Assembly (NCBI GenBank): GCA_903970285.1
Contig: CAJCHN010000121.1
Coordinates: 1 to 51,849 of the forward strand
DNA length: 51,849 nt
Direction of reading: 5' to 3'
Source of the DNA: Rhodanobacteraceae bacterium
GTDB lineage: Bacteria > Acidobacteriota > Terriglobia > Terriglobales > Acidobacteriaceae
Within the stretch, counting starts at the first letter, position 1. Every line of letters starts with the position of its first letter. Shown piece by piece: positions 33,936 to 42,384 of the stretch. Under the pieces are notes generated by a model, which worked only from the letters and a program-made list of their open reading frames with translations, ran no database searches and was not told where the DNA came from. The position numbers were made by a program, and so were the translations under genes.

Positions 33936-34061
33936 CTATCTCGCTGACGACAGTCTTGACACCCCGGTCCCTTTAACTCGAAGGGACAGAGTGTCGAACT
34001 CGGAGACTTCGAACAGGATCTTCACAGGCTTACCATCGAGCGCGCGGACCGGAATGAAAAC
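33936..34061 (-). pseudogene. Possible C-terminal gene remnant in the glycosyltransferase-ychF gap
   Basis: A minus-strand frame of 41 codons between a TGA and the TAG at 33936-33938 reads FIPVRALDGKPVKILFEVSE and continues for about 20 more residues. The first part looks like a genuine beta-rich protein end, but there is no start codon or upstream frame. It may be a relic. Confidence is low. Confidence 0.25.
33958..33995 (+). terminator. Hairpin after the glycosyltransferase gene
   Basis: GTCCCTT (33967-33973) pairs with AAGGGAC (33981-33987). Outside it GACAC (33958-33962) pairs with GTGTC (33991-33995) across a small internal loop. It begins 36 bases after the stop and has no T-run. It could end the glycosyltransferase transcript. 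Confidence 0.4.
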
Positions 34062-34176
34062 TCACGGCGTTGCCGCCCACGACAAGATCCGTACATGCTT
34101 TATTTGCGCTGGGCCGTGAGCCCTGCGCCATGTCAGCGCTTCCTTGGTCCGTTAGTTGGCGTGAGAAACTAGCTTT

Positions 34177-35277
34177 ATGCCTCTGAATGTCGGAATCGTA
34201 GGCTTGCCCAATGTAGGCAAGAGCACCATCTTCAACGCACTCACCTCTGCCAAGGCACAGGCCGCCAACTATCCGTTCTGCACCATCGATCCCAATGTGG
34301 GCGTAGTGCAGGTGCCCGACGCGCGCATGGAGAAGATCGTCAAGCTGGTCAAGCCCAACTCGATTGTGTCGACCACCATGGAGTTCATCGACATTGCGGG
34401 AATCGTGGAAGGCGCGAGCAAGGGGGAGGGCCTGGGCAACCAGTTTCTCGGCCACATCCGGGCTACCGACGCCATCCTGCACGTGGTGCGCTGCTTTGCC
34501 GATCCGGAGGTGGTGCATGTGGCGGGGAAGGTCTCGCCGCTGGACGACATCGACGTGATCAACACCGAACTGCTGCTGGCCGATCTGGAGACAGTGGAGA
34601 AGCGGGCGGTCAAGGCGGAGAAGGCTGCCAAGTCGCCGGCTGCGACGGCTGCGGTGAAGACCGAGTTCGCGGCCATCCAGAAGTTGCGGGCAGTGCTGAA
34701 TGCAGGGAAGCCGGCGCGGACTGCGGAGCTTGATGACGACGAGCGCCTGATTGCGCGCGACCTGTTCCTGATCACCATGAAGCCGATGTTGTACGTTGCG
34801 AACGTAGATGAAGCGGGCATTGCCGACGGCAACGAGTGGACGCGTCTGGTGGAGCAACGCGCCGCAGAAGAGGGCAGCGAGGTCGTGCGGATCTGCGGAG
34901 CAATGGAAGCGGAGATTGCGCAGCTTGAACCTTCGGAACGGCAGGAATTCCTGGCGGAGATCGGGCTTGAAGAGCCGGGGCTGAACCGGCTGATTCATGC
35001 GGCGTACCGTTTGCTGGGCTTGATCACCTATTTCACTTCGGGTGTTCAGGAGGTGCGGGCGTGGACGATCAAGCGCGGCACCAGGGCGCCTGGCGCGGCG
35101 GGCGTGATCCACTCCGACTTCGAACGCGGCTTCATCAAGGCGGACGCCTATCACTGCGACGACCTGTTCACCTATGGCAGCGAGCAGGCGGTCAAGGAGA
35201 AGGGCCTGCTGAAGTCTGAAGGCAAAGAGTACGTGGTGCGGGATGGCGATATTCTGTTCTTCAAGTTCAACGTCTAG
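34177..35277 (+). CDS. ychF: Redox-regulated ATPase YchF (Obg-family, translation-associated)
   Basis: A protein of 366 residues, full length for the family. The P-loop GLPNVGKS is at residues 9-16 and the switch region DIAGIVEGASKGEGLGNQFL follows. The base-specificity motif is YVANVDE instead of NKxD, which is the reason YchF binds ATP rather than GTP. A helical coiled-coil insertion follows (about 130-200), and the C-terminal TGS-like domain ends YVVRDGDILFFKFNV. YchF binds ribosomes and affects translation accuracy and the oxidative stress response. No clear SD precedes the ATG. The gene stands alone between a hairpin and a convergent acylase gene. Confidence 0.96.
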   Translation: MPLNVGIVGLPNVGKSTIFNALTSAKAQAANYPFCTIDPNVGVVQVPDARMEKIVKLVKPNSIVSTTMEFIDIAGIVEGASKGEGLGNQFLGHIRATDAILHVVRCFADPEVVHVAGKVSPLDDIDVINTELLLADLETVEKRAVKAEKAAKSPAATAAVKTEFAAIQKLRAVLNAGKPARTAELDDDERLIARDLFLITMKPMLYVANVDEAGIADGNEWTRLVEQRAAEEGSEVVRICGAMEAEIAQLEPSERQEFLAEIGLEEPGLNRLIHAAYRLLGLITYFTSGVQEVRAWTIKRGTRAPGAAGVIHSDFERGFIKADAYHCDDLFTYGSEQAVKEKGLLKSEGKEYVVRDGDILFFKFNV

Positions 35278-35415
35278 GTTTCACGTCGCTCCCGGGTACG
35301 CAGTACCGGCTTTCGAGAACAGCACCAGAGGGCCGGCGTGAGGAAGTGTCTTTGCTCGCCGATGATCGTTCGTCCACGACCGAAGGTACGCGAACTTTGC
35401 GGATTCAACGGGTGT

Positions 35416-35434
35416 CGAGCGTTCCCAACGCTCG
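35416..35434. terminator. Short perfect hairpin between convergent ychF and acylase genes
   Basis: CGAGCGTT (35416-35423) pairs perfectly with AACGCTCG (35427-35434) around CCC. It sits in the 235-base gap between two convergent genes and could end transcripts from either side; there is no T-run. Confidence 0.4.
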
Positions 35435-35512
35435 GCCGCGGATCATCGGGAGCTGCGATCATCTCCGTCAGGGTCACAACTGCCGCAGCCAGGCGGCGTG
35501 CGAGCGGAACCG

Positions 35513-37696
35513 CTACTCTCCGGGGTGGTACATCTTCTGCGCGTGGGCGGCGAGCTGGTCCGGGTAGAAGTAAACCTCGCGCAGATCGCCGTTGGCATAG
35601 CGCCGGGCTTGGTCGTCGAAGTGAGCCGATGCGGGGTCGCCGGACTCGCCGCCGGCGGTAACGGCGAGAGCTCGCACGCGCGGACCGAACTCGACCACCG
35701 CAACAAAGCTGTTGCCGGAGGTTCCGTACCACTTCCTGGTGTTGGGATACTGGTGTGCGCCGAAGGAGGCGAGCGAGCCCCACAGAGCAGACGTAAACGG
35801 CACCGGGATGCTCGGGGCTTCGTCGTGAAAGGTGGGAGTGATGTCGTCGTTGAGACGCTGGAAGCGGTTGATATCTCCCCAGGGTGTCTGCCAGCTTCCG
35901 AAGTCGGCGGCGAGGTTGTCAGAGGCCGCGGAGAGCGTCTGCAACAGGGCGTCGGAGGGAACCCGCGACGCGACCCACTCCTCGCTGGGAATCTTGGCTG
36001 CCCGCGCCGGAGCGCCCACGCTCTTCATCAACTCGGTGCCCCAGTAAACGGCTAGTGAGGTAGCGATCGAGTCACCGGACCAGCGTTCATCCCAGACGCG
36101 TAAGAGTTCGATCTGCGGGGCCAGTCTCGCCCGGAGCGGAGCGCTCTGCGGCAGGTTGTCCCACGCCTGCAGCAGCACGGGGATCGTTCGCGCGAACCAC
36201 GGCAAATAGCTGTCGTAGGCGGCGGCGCGCAGCGATTCCAGGCTAAAGTCCTTGCGCGGAATGCCATCGGGTGCGAGCACGCGCATGGCATGGAGGCCGC
36301 GGGCGGATTCGATACCTTGCTCGACGTAGGCGGGGAAGTCGGCCTGGCGCAGCGAACTTGCGCCGGCGCCGTTCCAAGGAGAGTCGTTGACGTTGAAGAA
36401 GAAGCCGCTGGCGGGATTCTTGAGATGGGGAATCTCGTCAACTGTCATCAGGCCGTGCCAGTCGGTTGCGGGGTCGCTGCCATCGACAGGTCTGGTGTAG
36501 TCGAAGCGCGGATTGCGCCGGGGAATGAAGTTGCCATGCCAGTAGGCGATGTCGCCGTCGGCATCGGCGAAGAGAGTGTTGTTGGAGGAGTTAGCTTCCA
36601 ACTCCATCGTCTTCTTGTATTCGGCGTAGGTGTGGGCCCTGGTGCGCAGATAGCTTTGCTCGAGCGCTTTGACCGGAAGATTCATCAGCCGGATAGTGAC
36701 CCACTCCCCACCGGCTTCCTGGCGGATGACCGGGCCATGTTTGGTCGCGAACGTCATGAAGGAACGGTTCTTCATGCCGTTCTGAGACTTGTAACTGATC
36801 CGTATGCTTTTGTGTATGAGCAGCCTCCTCGTCGCGCCGTATCGATAATGTCCCTGGTCGACCTTCTCCAGGAACTCATCGACGGCATCGACTCCGCTCG
36901 AAGTGTGCATCCACCCTGCACGTTCATTGAAGCCCTGGTAGACGAAGAACTGACCCCAGGTGACGGCGCCGTATGCATCCAAACCCTCATCACTCGACAT
37001 CTGCAACTCCGAACGGAAGAAGAATGACGTGTGCGGGTTGATGAGCAACAGGGCGTGATGATTTGCGGAGTTGGAAGGCGCAATGGCAAAGCCGTTCGAT
37101 CCACTCGGCTCGGGCTGCGGCGCCAGCCAGCTGGTCTCGTCGACAGGGCGCGGCGCCGGGGGATGGCCATAGAAGGCTTCCAGCCTCTTCAAGTCAACTC
37201 GCTCGATATCGCCTCCGATGCTGCCCTCGGTGAACGAGAGCGCCATCCAGGGCTGGAAGCGCGTCAGCACCGCCGGCTTTACTTCGGGATGCAGCGAAAG
37301 GTAGAAGTTGATTCCATCCGCCCACGCGTTCATCAGCTTCTTCAGCCAAGCCGGGGCGGCGGCGTAATCCTGCTTCAGCTTTGCAGGCTCGATGAACAGG
37401 CGCTGCCGCAGGTCCTGCCAGATTGCGGATTCGCCATCCGCCTCTGCGGTTCGTCCGAGCGATGTCAGGTAGTTGCGCTCAACGCGGTTGAAGTCGTCCT
37501 CGCACTGCGCGTAGGTCGTGCCGAAGACCGCGTCCGCGTCGCTCCTGCCGTGGACATGAGCGATGCCCCAGTCGTCGCGCACGATCATGACGCGCGCAGC
37601 CTCTGCCTTCCAGCGCGCATGCTCCGGCGTTTGCGCGCAAGCGGCAGCGACCAGAGCCGCGAGGCAGGCGACCCGCAGCAGAGCTACTTTAGGCAT
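35513..37696 (-). CDS. Penicillin-acylase family N-terminal-nucleophile hydrolase (acyl-homoserine-lactone/amide acylase type)
   Basis: A protein of 727 residues with a signal peptide (VALLRVACLAALVAAACA). An alpha-subunit segment follows, with IVRDDWGIAHVHG and FGTTYAQCEDDFNRVE, typical of the family. The autocatalytic nucleophile is Ser200 in EPSGSNGFAIAPS, after which the beta subunit begins (HALLLINPHTSFF, TWGQFFVYQGFNERAGWMHT). In this family the proprotein is cleaved in the periplasm into two chains, and the new N-terminal Ser cleaves amides, ranging from beta-lactam side chains to quorum-sensing acyl-homoserine lactones. The substrate here cannot be told. AGGAT a few bases upstream supports the ATG. 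It is divergent from a quinone oxidoreductase gene. Confidence 0.88.
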   Translation of the reverse strand: MPKVALLRVACLAALVAAACAQTPEHARWKAEAARVMIVRDDWGIAHVHGRSDADAVFGTTYAQCEDDFNRVERNYLTSLGRTAEADGESAIWQDLRQRLFIEPAKLKQDYAAAPAWLKKLMNAWADGINFYLSLHPEVKPAVLTRFQPWMALSFTEGSIGGDIERVDLKRLEAFYGHPPAPRPVDETSWLAPQPEPSGSNGFAIAPSNSANHHALLLINPHTSFFFRSELQMSSDEGLDAYGAVTWGQFFVYQGFNERAGWMHTSSGVDAVDEFLEKVDQGHYRYGATRRLLIHKSIRISYKSQNGMKNRSFMTFATKHGPVIRQEAGGEWVTIRLMNLPVKALEQSYLRTRAHTYAEYKKTMELEANSSNNTLFADADGDIAYWHGNFIPRRNPRFDYTRPVDGSDPATDWHGLMTVDEIPHLKNPASGFFFNVNDSPWNGAGASSLRQADFPAYVEQGIESARGLHAMRVLAPDGIPRKDFSLESLRAAAYDSYLPWFARTIPVLLQAWDNLPQSAPLRARLAPQIELLRVWDERWSGDSIATSLAVYWGTELMKSVGAPARAAKIPSEEWVASRVPSDALLQTLSAASDNLAADFGSWQTPWGDINRFQRLNDDITPTFHDEAPSIPVPFTSALWGSLASFGAHQYPNTRKWYGTSGNSFVAVVEFGPRVRALAVTAGGESGDPASAHFDDQARRYANGDLREVYFYPDQLAAHAQKMYHPGE

Positions 37697-37767
37697 TGAT
37701 CCATCCTGACAGGACTACTTGGCAAGATCGTTGCATCGCTTTCCTGAATCTAGCATCCAAAGCACCC

Positions 37768-38733
37768 ATGCAGGCCATCCAGATTTACAGCACGGGCGGA
37801 CCCGAGGTCCTGACGCTCCAGACGCTGCCTGATCCTGCTCCTGCCGCGGGACAGGCAGTCATCCGGATCGAGGCTGCAGGCGTCAACTTTATCGACATCT
37901 ACTTCCGCGAGGGGCGGTATCCAGCGCCGCTCCCGCATACCCTGGGTGTCGAAGCCGCGGGCACTGTCGTCTCCGTCGCGGACGATGTGACGTCGGTCGC
38001 GGTGGGCGACCGCGTGGCGTGCTACGCTTCCGGCACTTACGCCACGCTGGCGGTGGTCGCCGCGAGCGCGCTGGTGAAGATTCCCCAGGCTCTCACCGCC
38101 CAGCAGGCTGCCGCGGCGATGATCCAGGGTATGACCGCGCACTACCTCCTGTTCGATAGCTACGCCGTGCAGCGAGGCGAGACCATCCTTATCCACGCAG
38201 GCGCCGGCGGAACAGGGCTGCTGGCGATCCAGATTGCCAAGCGGCTGGGCGCCCACGTGATCACGACCGTCTCCACCGAGGAGAAGGCCGCGCTGGCTCG
38301 CCAGGCCGGGGCTGACCACGTGATTCTCTATACGCAGGAAGATGTGGTGGAACGCGTCAGGCAGATCACCGGCGGCCGAATGCTGCCGGTGGTTTACGAT
38401 TCCGTCGGCAAATCAACGTTCGAGCAGTCGCTGCGCTGCTTGCAGCCCCGCGGCATGCTGGTGCTCTTCGGCGCAGCGTCGGGCGCGGTTCCGCCGTTCG
38501 ACCTGATCCGGCTCTCCACCATGGGATCGCTTTACGTGACGCGGCCTACGTTGAAGGACTATATCGCGACCCGGGCTGAGCTTGAGTCCCGTACCTCAGC
38601 CCTCTTCGGCTGGATCGCCGAGGGCAGTCTGAAGCTGCGCATCGAGCACACGTATCCCCTGGCCGAAGCGGCCCAGGCGCAGGTTGAGCTTGCCGGCCGT
38701 AAGACGACCGGAAAGCTGCTGCTGCTTCCGTAA
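37768..38733 (+). CDS. NADPH:quinone oxidoreductase family protein (zinc-free MDR superfamily)
   Basis: A protein of 321 residues from the ATG at 37768; upstream in-frame codons to 37696 overlap the acylase promoter and are not family-like. It shows the medium-chain reductase layout: the N-terminal barrel with GVNFIDIYFREGRYPAPLP and LGVEAAGTV, then the nucleotide-binding loop HAGAGGTGLLAIQIAKRLGA, and GKLLLLP at the end. The Cys and His zinc ligands of alcohol dehydrogenases are absent, as in QorA-type enzymes, which reduce quinones or enals with NADPH. It is cytoplasmic and divergent from the acylase gene. Confidence 0.9.
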   Translation: MQAIQIYSTGGPEVLTLQTLPDPAPAAGQAVIRIEAAGVNFIDIYFREGRYPAPLPHTLGVEAAGTVVSVADDVTSVAVGDRVACYASGTYATLAVVAASALVKIPQALTAQQAAAAMIQGMTAHYLLFDSYAVQRGETILIHAGAGGTGLLAIQIAKRLGAHVITTVSTEEKAALARQAGADHVILYTQEDVVERVRQITGGRMLPVVYDSVGKSTFEQSLRCLQPRGMLVLFGAASGAVPPFDLIRLSTMGSLYVTRPTLKDYIATRAELESRTSALFGWIAEGSLKLRIEHTYPLAEAAQAQVELAGRKTTGKLLLLP

Positions 38734-38796
38734 TCGCGCCGAGACGAATTCCACCCGGCTGCGCTCACCAAACTGCAAAATCGTTATCCTACGTTC

Positions 38797-41076
38797 ATGC
38801 GGCGTACTCTCTTCCTGGCTCTCCTGCTGACGGTGTTTCCGCCAGCAGCCAGTGCCATCATCGTCCGCGGCAAGGTGACCACGGCTCTGGGCAAGCCTGT
38901 CGTCGGAGCGCGCATTCAACTCATTCAGGGGCAGCGAAGCGTCGCCGATACGATCTCGGGCGTTGATGGCGTCTACGAAATCCGTACCAGCTTCACCGGG
39001 CGCTTTCTGCTGTTGACGGCTCCTTCGGCTGGTTCTTCAGGCCTGGCGCCGCAGATCAGCAGCCCGTTTTACGGCAGCCGTACCGATCAGCTGGTGGTCG
39101 ATGTCGCGTTAAATCAAGCCGGTATCACGCCGCAAGTCTCGAGCCAGCAACAACTCCTCGCGACACCATTGAGCCAACTTTCCACCGCAACGGTTAAGGT
39201 TGGGGCGGATCAGCTTGTTATCGACTTCATCATCATCCCCGAGGTAGAGTCTGCGCCCGGTGCGATCGTGGTGCGGACCGGCGAAGTGGGTGCTCAGGCG
39301 AAGCTGTATCTTCGCGGCGCTCCGCCGCAGAGTCTGCTGACGACGGTTGACGGGGTGACTGCCAACCCGCTCGGCGACGCCTTCGATCTGTCGGGTCTTT
39401 CCACAGCAGGTTTGGGGGAAATCGATCCCCGGCCTGCCGTTGAGCTCACTCCGACCGCGAATCCGCTTGCCCTGGGAGGCGCAGCAGGTGGTGTGCTCAG
39501 CGTTGATGCAGCGGAAGCGACCAGTCTGCGGCCGGTGCTGGTCTACACGGGGGATGCGGGGAATTTTGGCGCATATCGGAACCAGGCCGAGGCATCGTGG
39601 GCCACGGAGCGGCTCGACCTGCTGGGAGCGTTCTCGCGCTTCGACACCTCGAACGCAACTCCGATAGCCCCCTTTCACCTGATCACCTGGGCAACCGACG
39701 CGGGTTACCACATCTCGGCGGGCACGTCGCTGCGGGCGGTTGGACGATACGACACATCGGCGGGCGGACTGCCCAGTCCATTCGAGCTCTTCCGCGTTCA
39801 GCCGGAGGGCAGGCTGGCTCGTCGGAACCTCTTCGCGTCGGTGACCTTCGAGACGCTCAATGCACGGAACTGGCACAACCTGGTGCGCTATGGTGTGGAG
39901 CGCGAACGGGCACAAACGTTCGACTTTGCCACGCCGGCAGCCGGCCTTCCGGTCTCCATTACCGGCGCGAACGGATATAAAGCTGCTGGGATCGCCGGGT
40001 TCGATCCGCTGCCGCCACGCGAGGACGTGGTCACGAATCGAGACGAAGCGACCTACCAGACCGACTACCAGGCGCGTCCGTGGCTCGCAGTCGTGGGCGA
40101 GTTCCGCTTTCAGGATGAACGAGCCGCCGACGTTCTGCCTTCCGATGCGATCAGGCTCGGCAGAAACCACGTCTCAGCCGCGCTGGAATTTGAGGGAGAG
40201 ATGCGCCACCGCCTCTTCTACCACGCCTCCGGTTTCTTTGATTACACCCACCTGCTGGGGTTCAATGGTTCACCGCGTCTTGGACTCACCTATGCAGCCG
40301 TGCAGCCCGGCAGCAGGAAGCTCCACGGCACAATCCTGCATCTCACTGCCTCGACCGGCAGCCGCGAGCCGTCGCTGCTGGAGCAGGCGGCTACTCCCTA
40401 CCCGAACGCGGTCCCGCGCAGCCGGACGCTGGATGCTTCGGTGGATCAGAACCTGTTTGGTCCCAAGCTCACTTTGCGCGCGAGCTACTTCCATTCGCAG
40501 TTCTCGCACGAGTACGAGCCCATCGCACCCGGCGCAATCGCCTCGCAGCCGATCCTGAGCCAGACCCTCGCACTGCGCAGCCAGGGTCTCGAGTCTGATC
40601 TACGCTATCAGCCCTTTCAACGAGTCCTGCTGGAGGGCGGCTACAGCTACCTGGCAGCGTTGACGGAAAGATCGGCGGCAGCGGCAGCCTTCAATCCTGC
40701 ACTTCCGGCGGTTCCGATCGGCGGCCTCACCGCATTGCAAGGGCAGCGTCCGTTTCATCGGCCGCCGCAGTCCGGCTTCCTGGTTGCGGAATACAGCGGC
40801 TCGAAGCTCAACCTGTCGCTGAAGGGCGCATTCGCTTCCAGGTCCGACGACTCAACGAACCTGCTTCAGACTCCCGCCCTGTTACTGCCGAACCGCAATC
40901 TGTCCCCGGCCTATGCGTCTCTGGACGCGAAGCTTTCTTTCGTCGCGACCCGCCATGTGACCGTCTTTACGGACTTGACGAACCTCGCGAACGATCGTCA
41001 CATCGCACCGCTTGGCTACCTTTCCACGCCGTTCCTGGTGCGCGCCGGTTTGCGTATCCGCATCGGCGGCGAGTAG
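38797..41076 (+). CDS. TonB-dependent-receptor-like outer-membrane protein with carboxypeptidase-regulatory-like domain
   Basis: A protein of 759 residues. A signal peptide (1-20, FLALLLTVFPPAASA) is followed by a carboxypeptidase-regulatory-like beta-sandwich (about 22-85, GKVTTALGKPVVGARIQL). A short plug-like region follows (about 160-240: RGAPPQSLLTTVDGVTANP, ELTPTANPLALGGAAGGVLS), then a long beta-barrel (for example YKAAGIAGFDPLPPRED). It ends FLVRAGLRIRIGGE, lacking the usual terminal aromatic. The plug is shorter and more divergent than in true siderophore receptors, so it may be a relative used for surface display or another nutrient. It lies 63 bases after the quinone reductase gene, on the same strand as the secreted VWA-like gene that follows at 67 bases. 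Confidence 0.8.
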   Translation: MRRTLFLALLLTVFPPAASAIIVRGKVTTALGKPVVGARIQLIQGQRSVADTISGVDGVYEIRTSFTGRFLLLTAPSAGSSGLAPQISSPFYGSRTDQLVVDVALNQAGITPQVSSQQQLLATPLSQLSTATVKVGADQLVIDFIIIPEVESAPGAIVVRTGEVGAQAKLYLRGAPPQSLLTTVDGVTANPLGDAFDLSGLSTAGLGEIDPRPAVELTPTANPLALGGAAGGVLSVDAAEATSLRPVLVYTGDAGNFGAYRNQAEASWATERLDLLGAFSRFDTSNATPIAPFHLITWATDAGYHISAGTSLRAVGRYDTSAGGLPSPFELFRVQPEGRLARRNLFASVTFETLNARNWHNLVRYGVERERAQTFDFATPAAGLPVSITGANGYKAAGIAGFDPLPPREDVVTNRDEATYQTDYQARPWLAVVGEFRFQDERAADVLPSDAIRLGRNHVSAALEFEGEMRHRLFYHASGFFDYTHLLGFNGSPRLGLTYAAVQPGSRKLHGTILHLTASTGSREPSLLEQAATPYPNAVPRSRTLDASVDQNLFGPKLTLRASYFHSQFSHEYEPIAPGAIASQPILSQTLALRSQGLESDLRYQPFQRVLLEGGYSYLAALTERSAAAAAFNPALPAVPIGGLTALQGQRPFHRPPQSGFLVAEYSGSKLNLSLKGAFASRSDDSTNLLQTPALLLPNRNLSPAYASLDAKLSFVATRHVTVFTDLTNLANDRHIAPLGYLSTPFLVRAGLRIRIGGE

Positions 41077-41143
41077 CCCCGCCCCAAGGCGCAGGAACCA
41101 CAAAAGGCAACTCCCCCCTGCAACCGGTGTCTAACTAAACAGG

Positions 41144-42133
41144 ATGACTATGATGACACCGATTTCCGTAGTACGAGCAACTCTCCTCACTTCAGCCCTT
41201 CTACTCCCTCTTACAGCCATGGCTCAGAACGAGGGCATGGTTCCGACGCAGGCGCTGGTGCGCGCCGATTCGAAGGAAAACGTCGTTCTGAACGCCTCCG
41301 CCGTCTCGCTCCAGTTGAACGGCAAGGCAACTCCGTTGACGGGGCTCGCTCCCATCCCTCCTTCGGGCGCCCAGGTCGCCTTGTTGATCGATGACGGCCT
41401 GAGCCGTTCCGCCGGCATTGAACTCGGTGATTTGCGGAATTTCCCTAACATGCTGCCGCCTGGCACCGCGGTCTATATCGGTTACATGCGCAACGGGACC
41501 GTGGAAACGGCGCAACCGTTTACCACCGATCACGGGGACGCGAGCAGCAAGGTTCGCCTGCCGCTGGGACAACCGGGCATCTCCGCCAGCCCATACTTCT
41601 GCCTTTCGGAATTTGTACGTCACTGGCCCGGTGCTCCCGCCAACCAGGATGGATCTCCAGCCGGTAAGAAGGCTCGCTTTGTCATTATGGTGACCAACGG
41701 CGTCGACCCGTATAACGGATCGACCTCGATCCTGAACCAGGACAGCCCGTATGTCGCCGCCGCGGCCGTGGATGCACAACGGGCGGGCGTCGCCGTGTAC
41801 TCCGTCTACTACTCGGACGCAGGCTTCGGCCGTCGCGGATCGTTCAGCGGCCAAAGCTATCTGACCCAGGTGGCCGATGCTACGGGTGGCTCCCTGCTGA
41901 ACATCGGGCCGATCAACCCGGTTTCGCTGGCGCCGCTCTTTCAACAGTTCGGACACGAACTCTCCGAGACGTACGTCGCCACGTTTAATGCGGACGCTGG
42001 ATCCGGCGGCAAGGAGAAGCTGGTCCGGCTGAAGGTCTCCACCTCGGTTCCGAAGCTGAAGCTGCGTGCCGCGGATAATGTTCGTCCGGGCAATATCGAG
42101 ATGGGAGCCGGCCAGACCCAGGCTGAGCAATAA
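41144..42133 (+). CDS. Secreted VWA-like domain protein
   Basis: A protein of 329 residues with a signal peptide (about 1-28, LLTSALLLPLTAMA). A VWA-like Rossmann fold follows: AQVALLIDDGLSRSAGIEL at the site of the metal motif, where DDGLS replaces DxSxS and only partly keeps the ligands, and KKARFVIMVTNGVDPY in place of TDG. The C-terminal part (FQQFGHELSETYVATF) matches the VWFA-related domain proteins common in Acidobacteriota. Metal binding is therefore doubtful. AGGAT stands before the ATG ATG pair at 41150-41155, so the start may be there instead of at 41144. It is probably co-transcribed with the preceding barrel protein. Confidence 0.8.
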   Translation: MTMMTPISVVRATLLTSALLLPLTAMAQNEGMVPTQALVRADSKENVVLNASAVSLQLNGKATPLTGLAPIPPSGAQVALLIDDGLSRSAGIELGDLRNFPNMLPPGTAVYIGYMRNGTVETAQPFTTDHGDASSKVRLPLGQPGISASPYFCLSEFVRHWPGAPANQDGSPAGKKARFVIMVTNGVDPYNGSTSILNQDSPYVAAAAVDAQRAGVAVYSVYYSDAGFGRRGSFSGQSYLTQVADATGGSLLNIGPINPVSLAPLFQQFGHELSETYVATFNADAGSGGKEKLVRLKVSTSVPKLKLRAADNVRPGNIEMGAGQTQAEQ

Positions 42134-42190
42134 CGAAAGCCCTGGTCAAGCCGGTAGCCGGATCAAGCGAAGCTAACCTAGACAGATAGG

Positions 42191-42239
42191 GCGGATAGGA
42201 ACAGATGCAGCCGGGCAGGCTCGGTCTGTTCTTATCCGC
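42191..42239. terminator. Long bidirectional hairpin between convergent genes
   Basis: GCGGATAGGAACAGA (42191-42205) pairs with TCTGTTCTTATCCGC (42225-42239) over 15 bases with one G-T wobble. It lies in the 250-base gap between the stops of the secreted VWA-like gene and the TonB-dependent receptor. Nothing else was seen in this gap. Confidence 0.6.
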
Positions 42240-42384
42240 TCATCCTCTTCTCGCTGCAGGTTTCTTCAAGGAGCATAGTGGGCTGAAGACGTACTTCCAA
42301 GGATGGAAGGGACAAGACTCAGGGCCAACAACCACGTATCGCCTGATCCCTGCTTATCCGTTCTGATCCGTGGCTGGTCTCTCG

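Noticed and set aside
35274..35783. 169-residue minus-strand open frame after ychF
   Set aside because: Overlaps the acylase gene's 3' end in another frame and is Arg-rich without a start signal.
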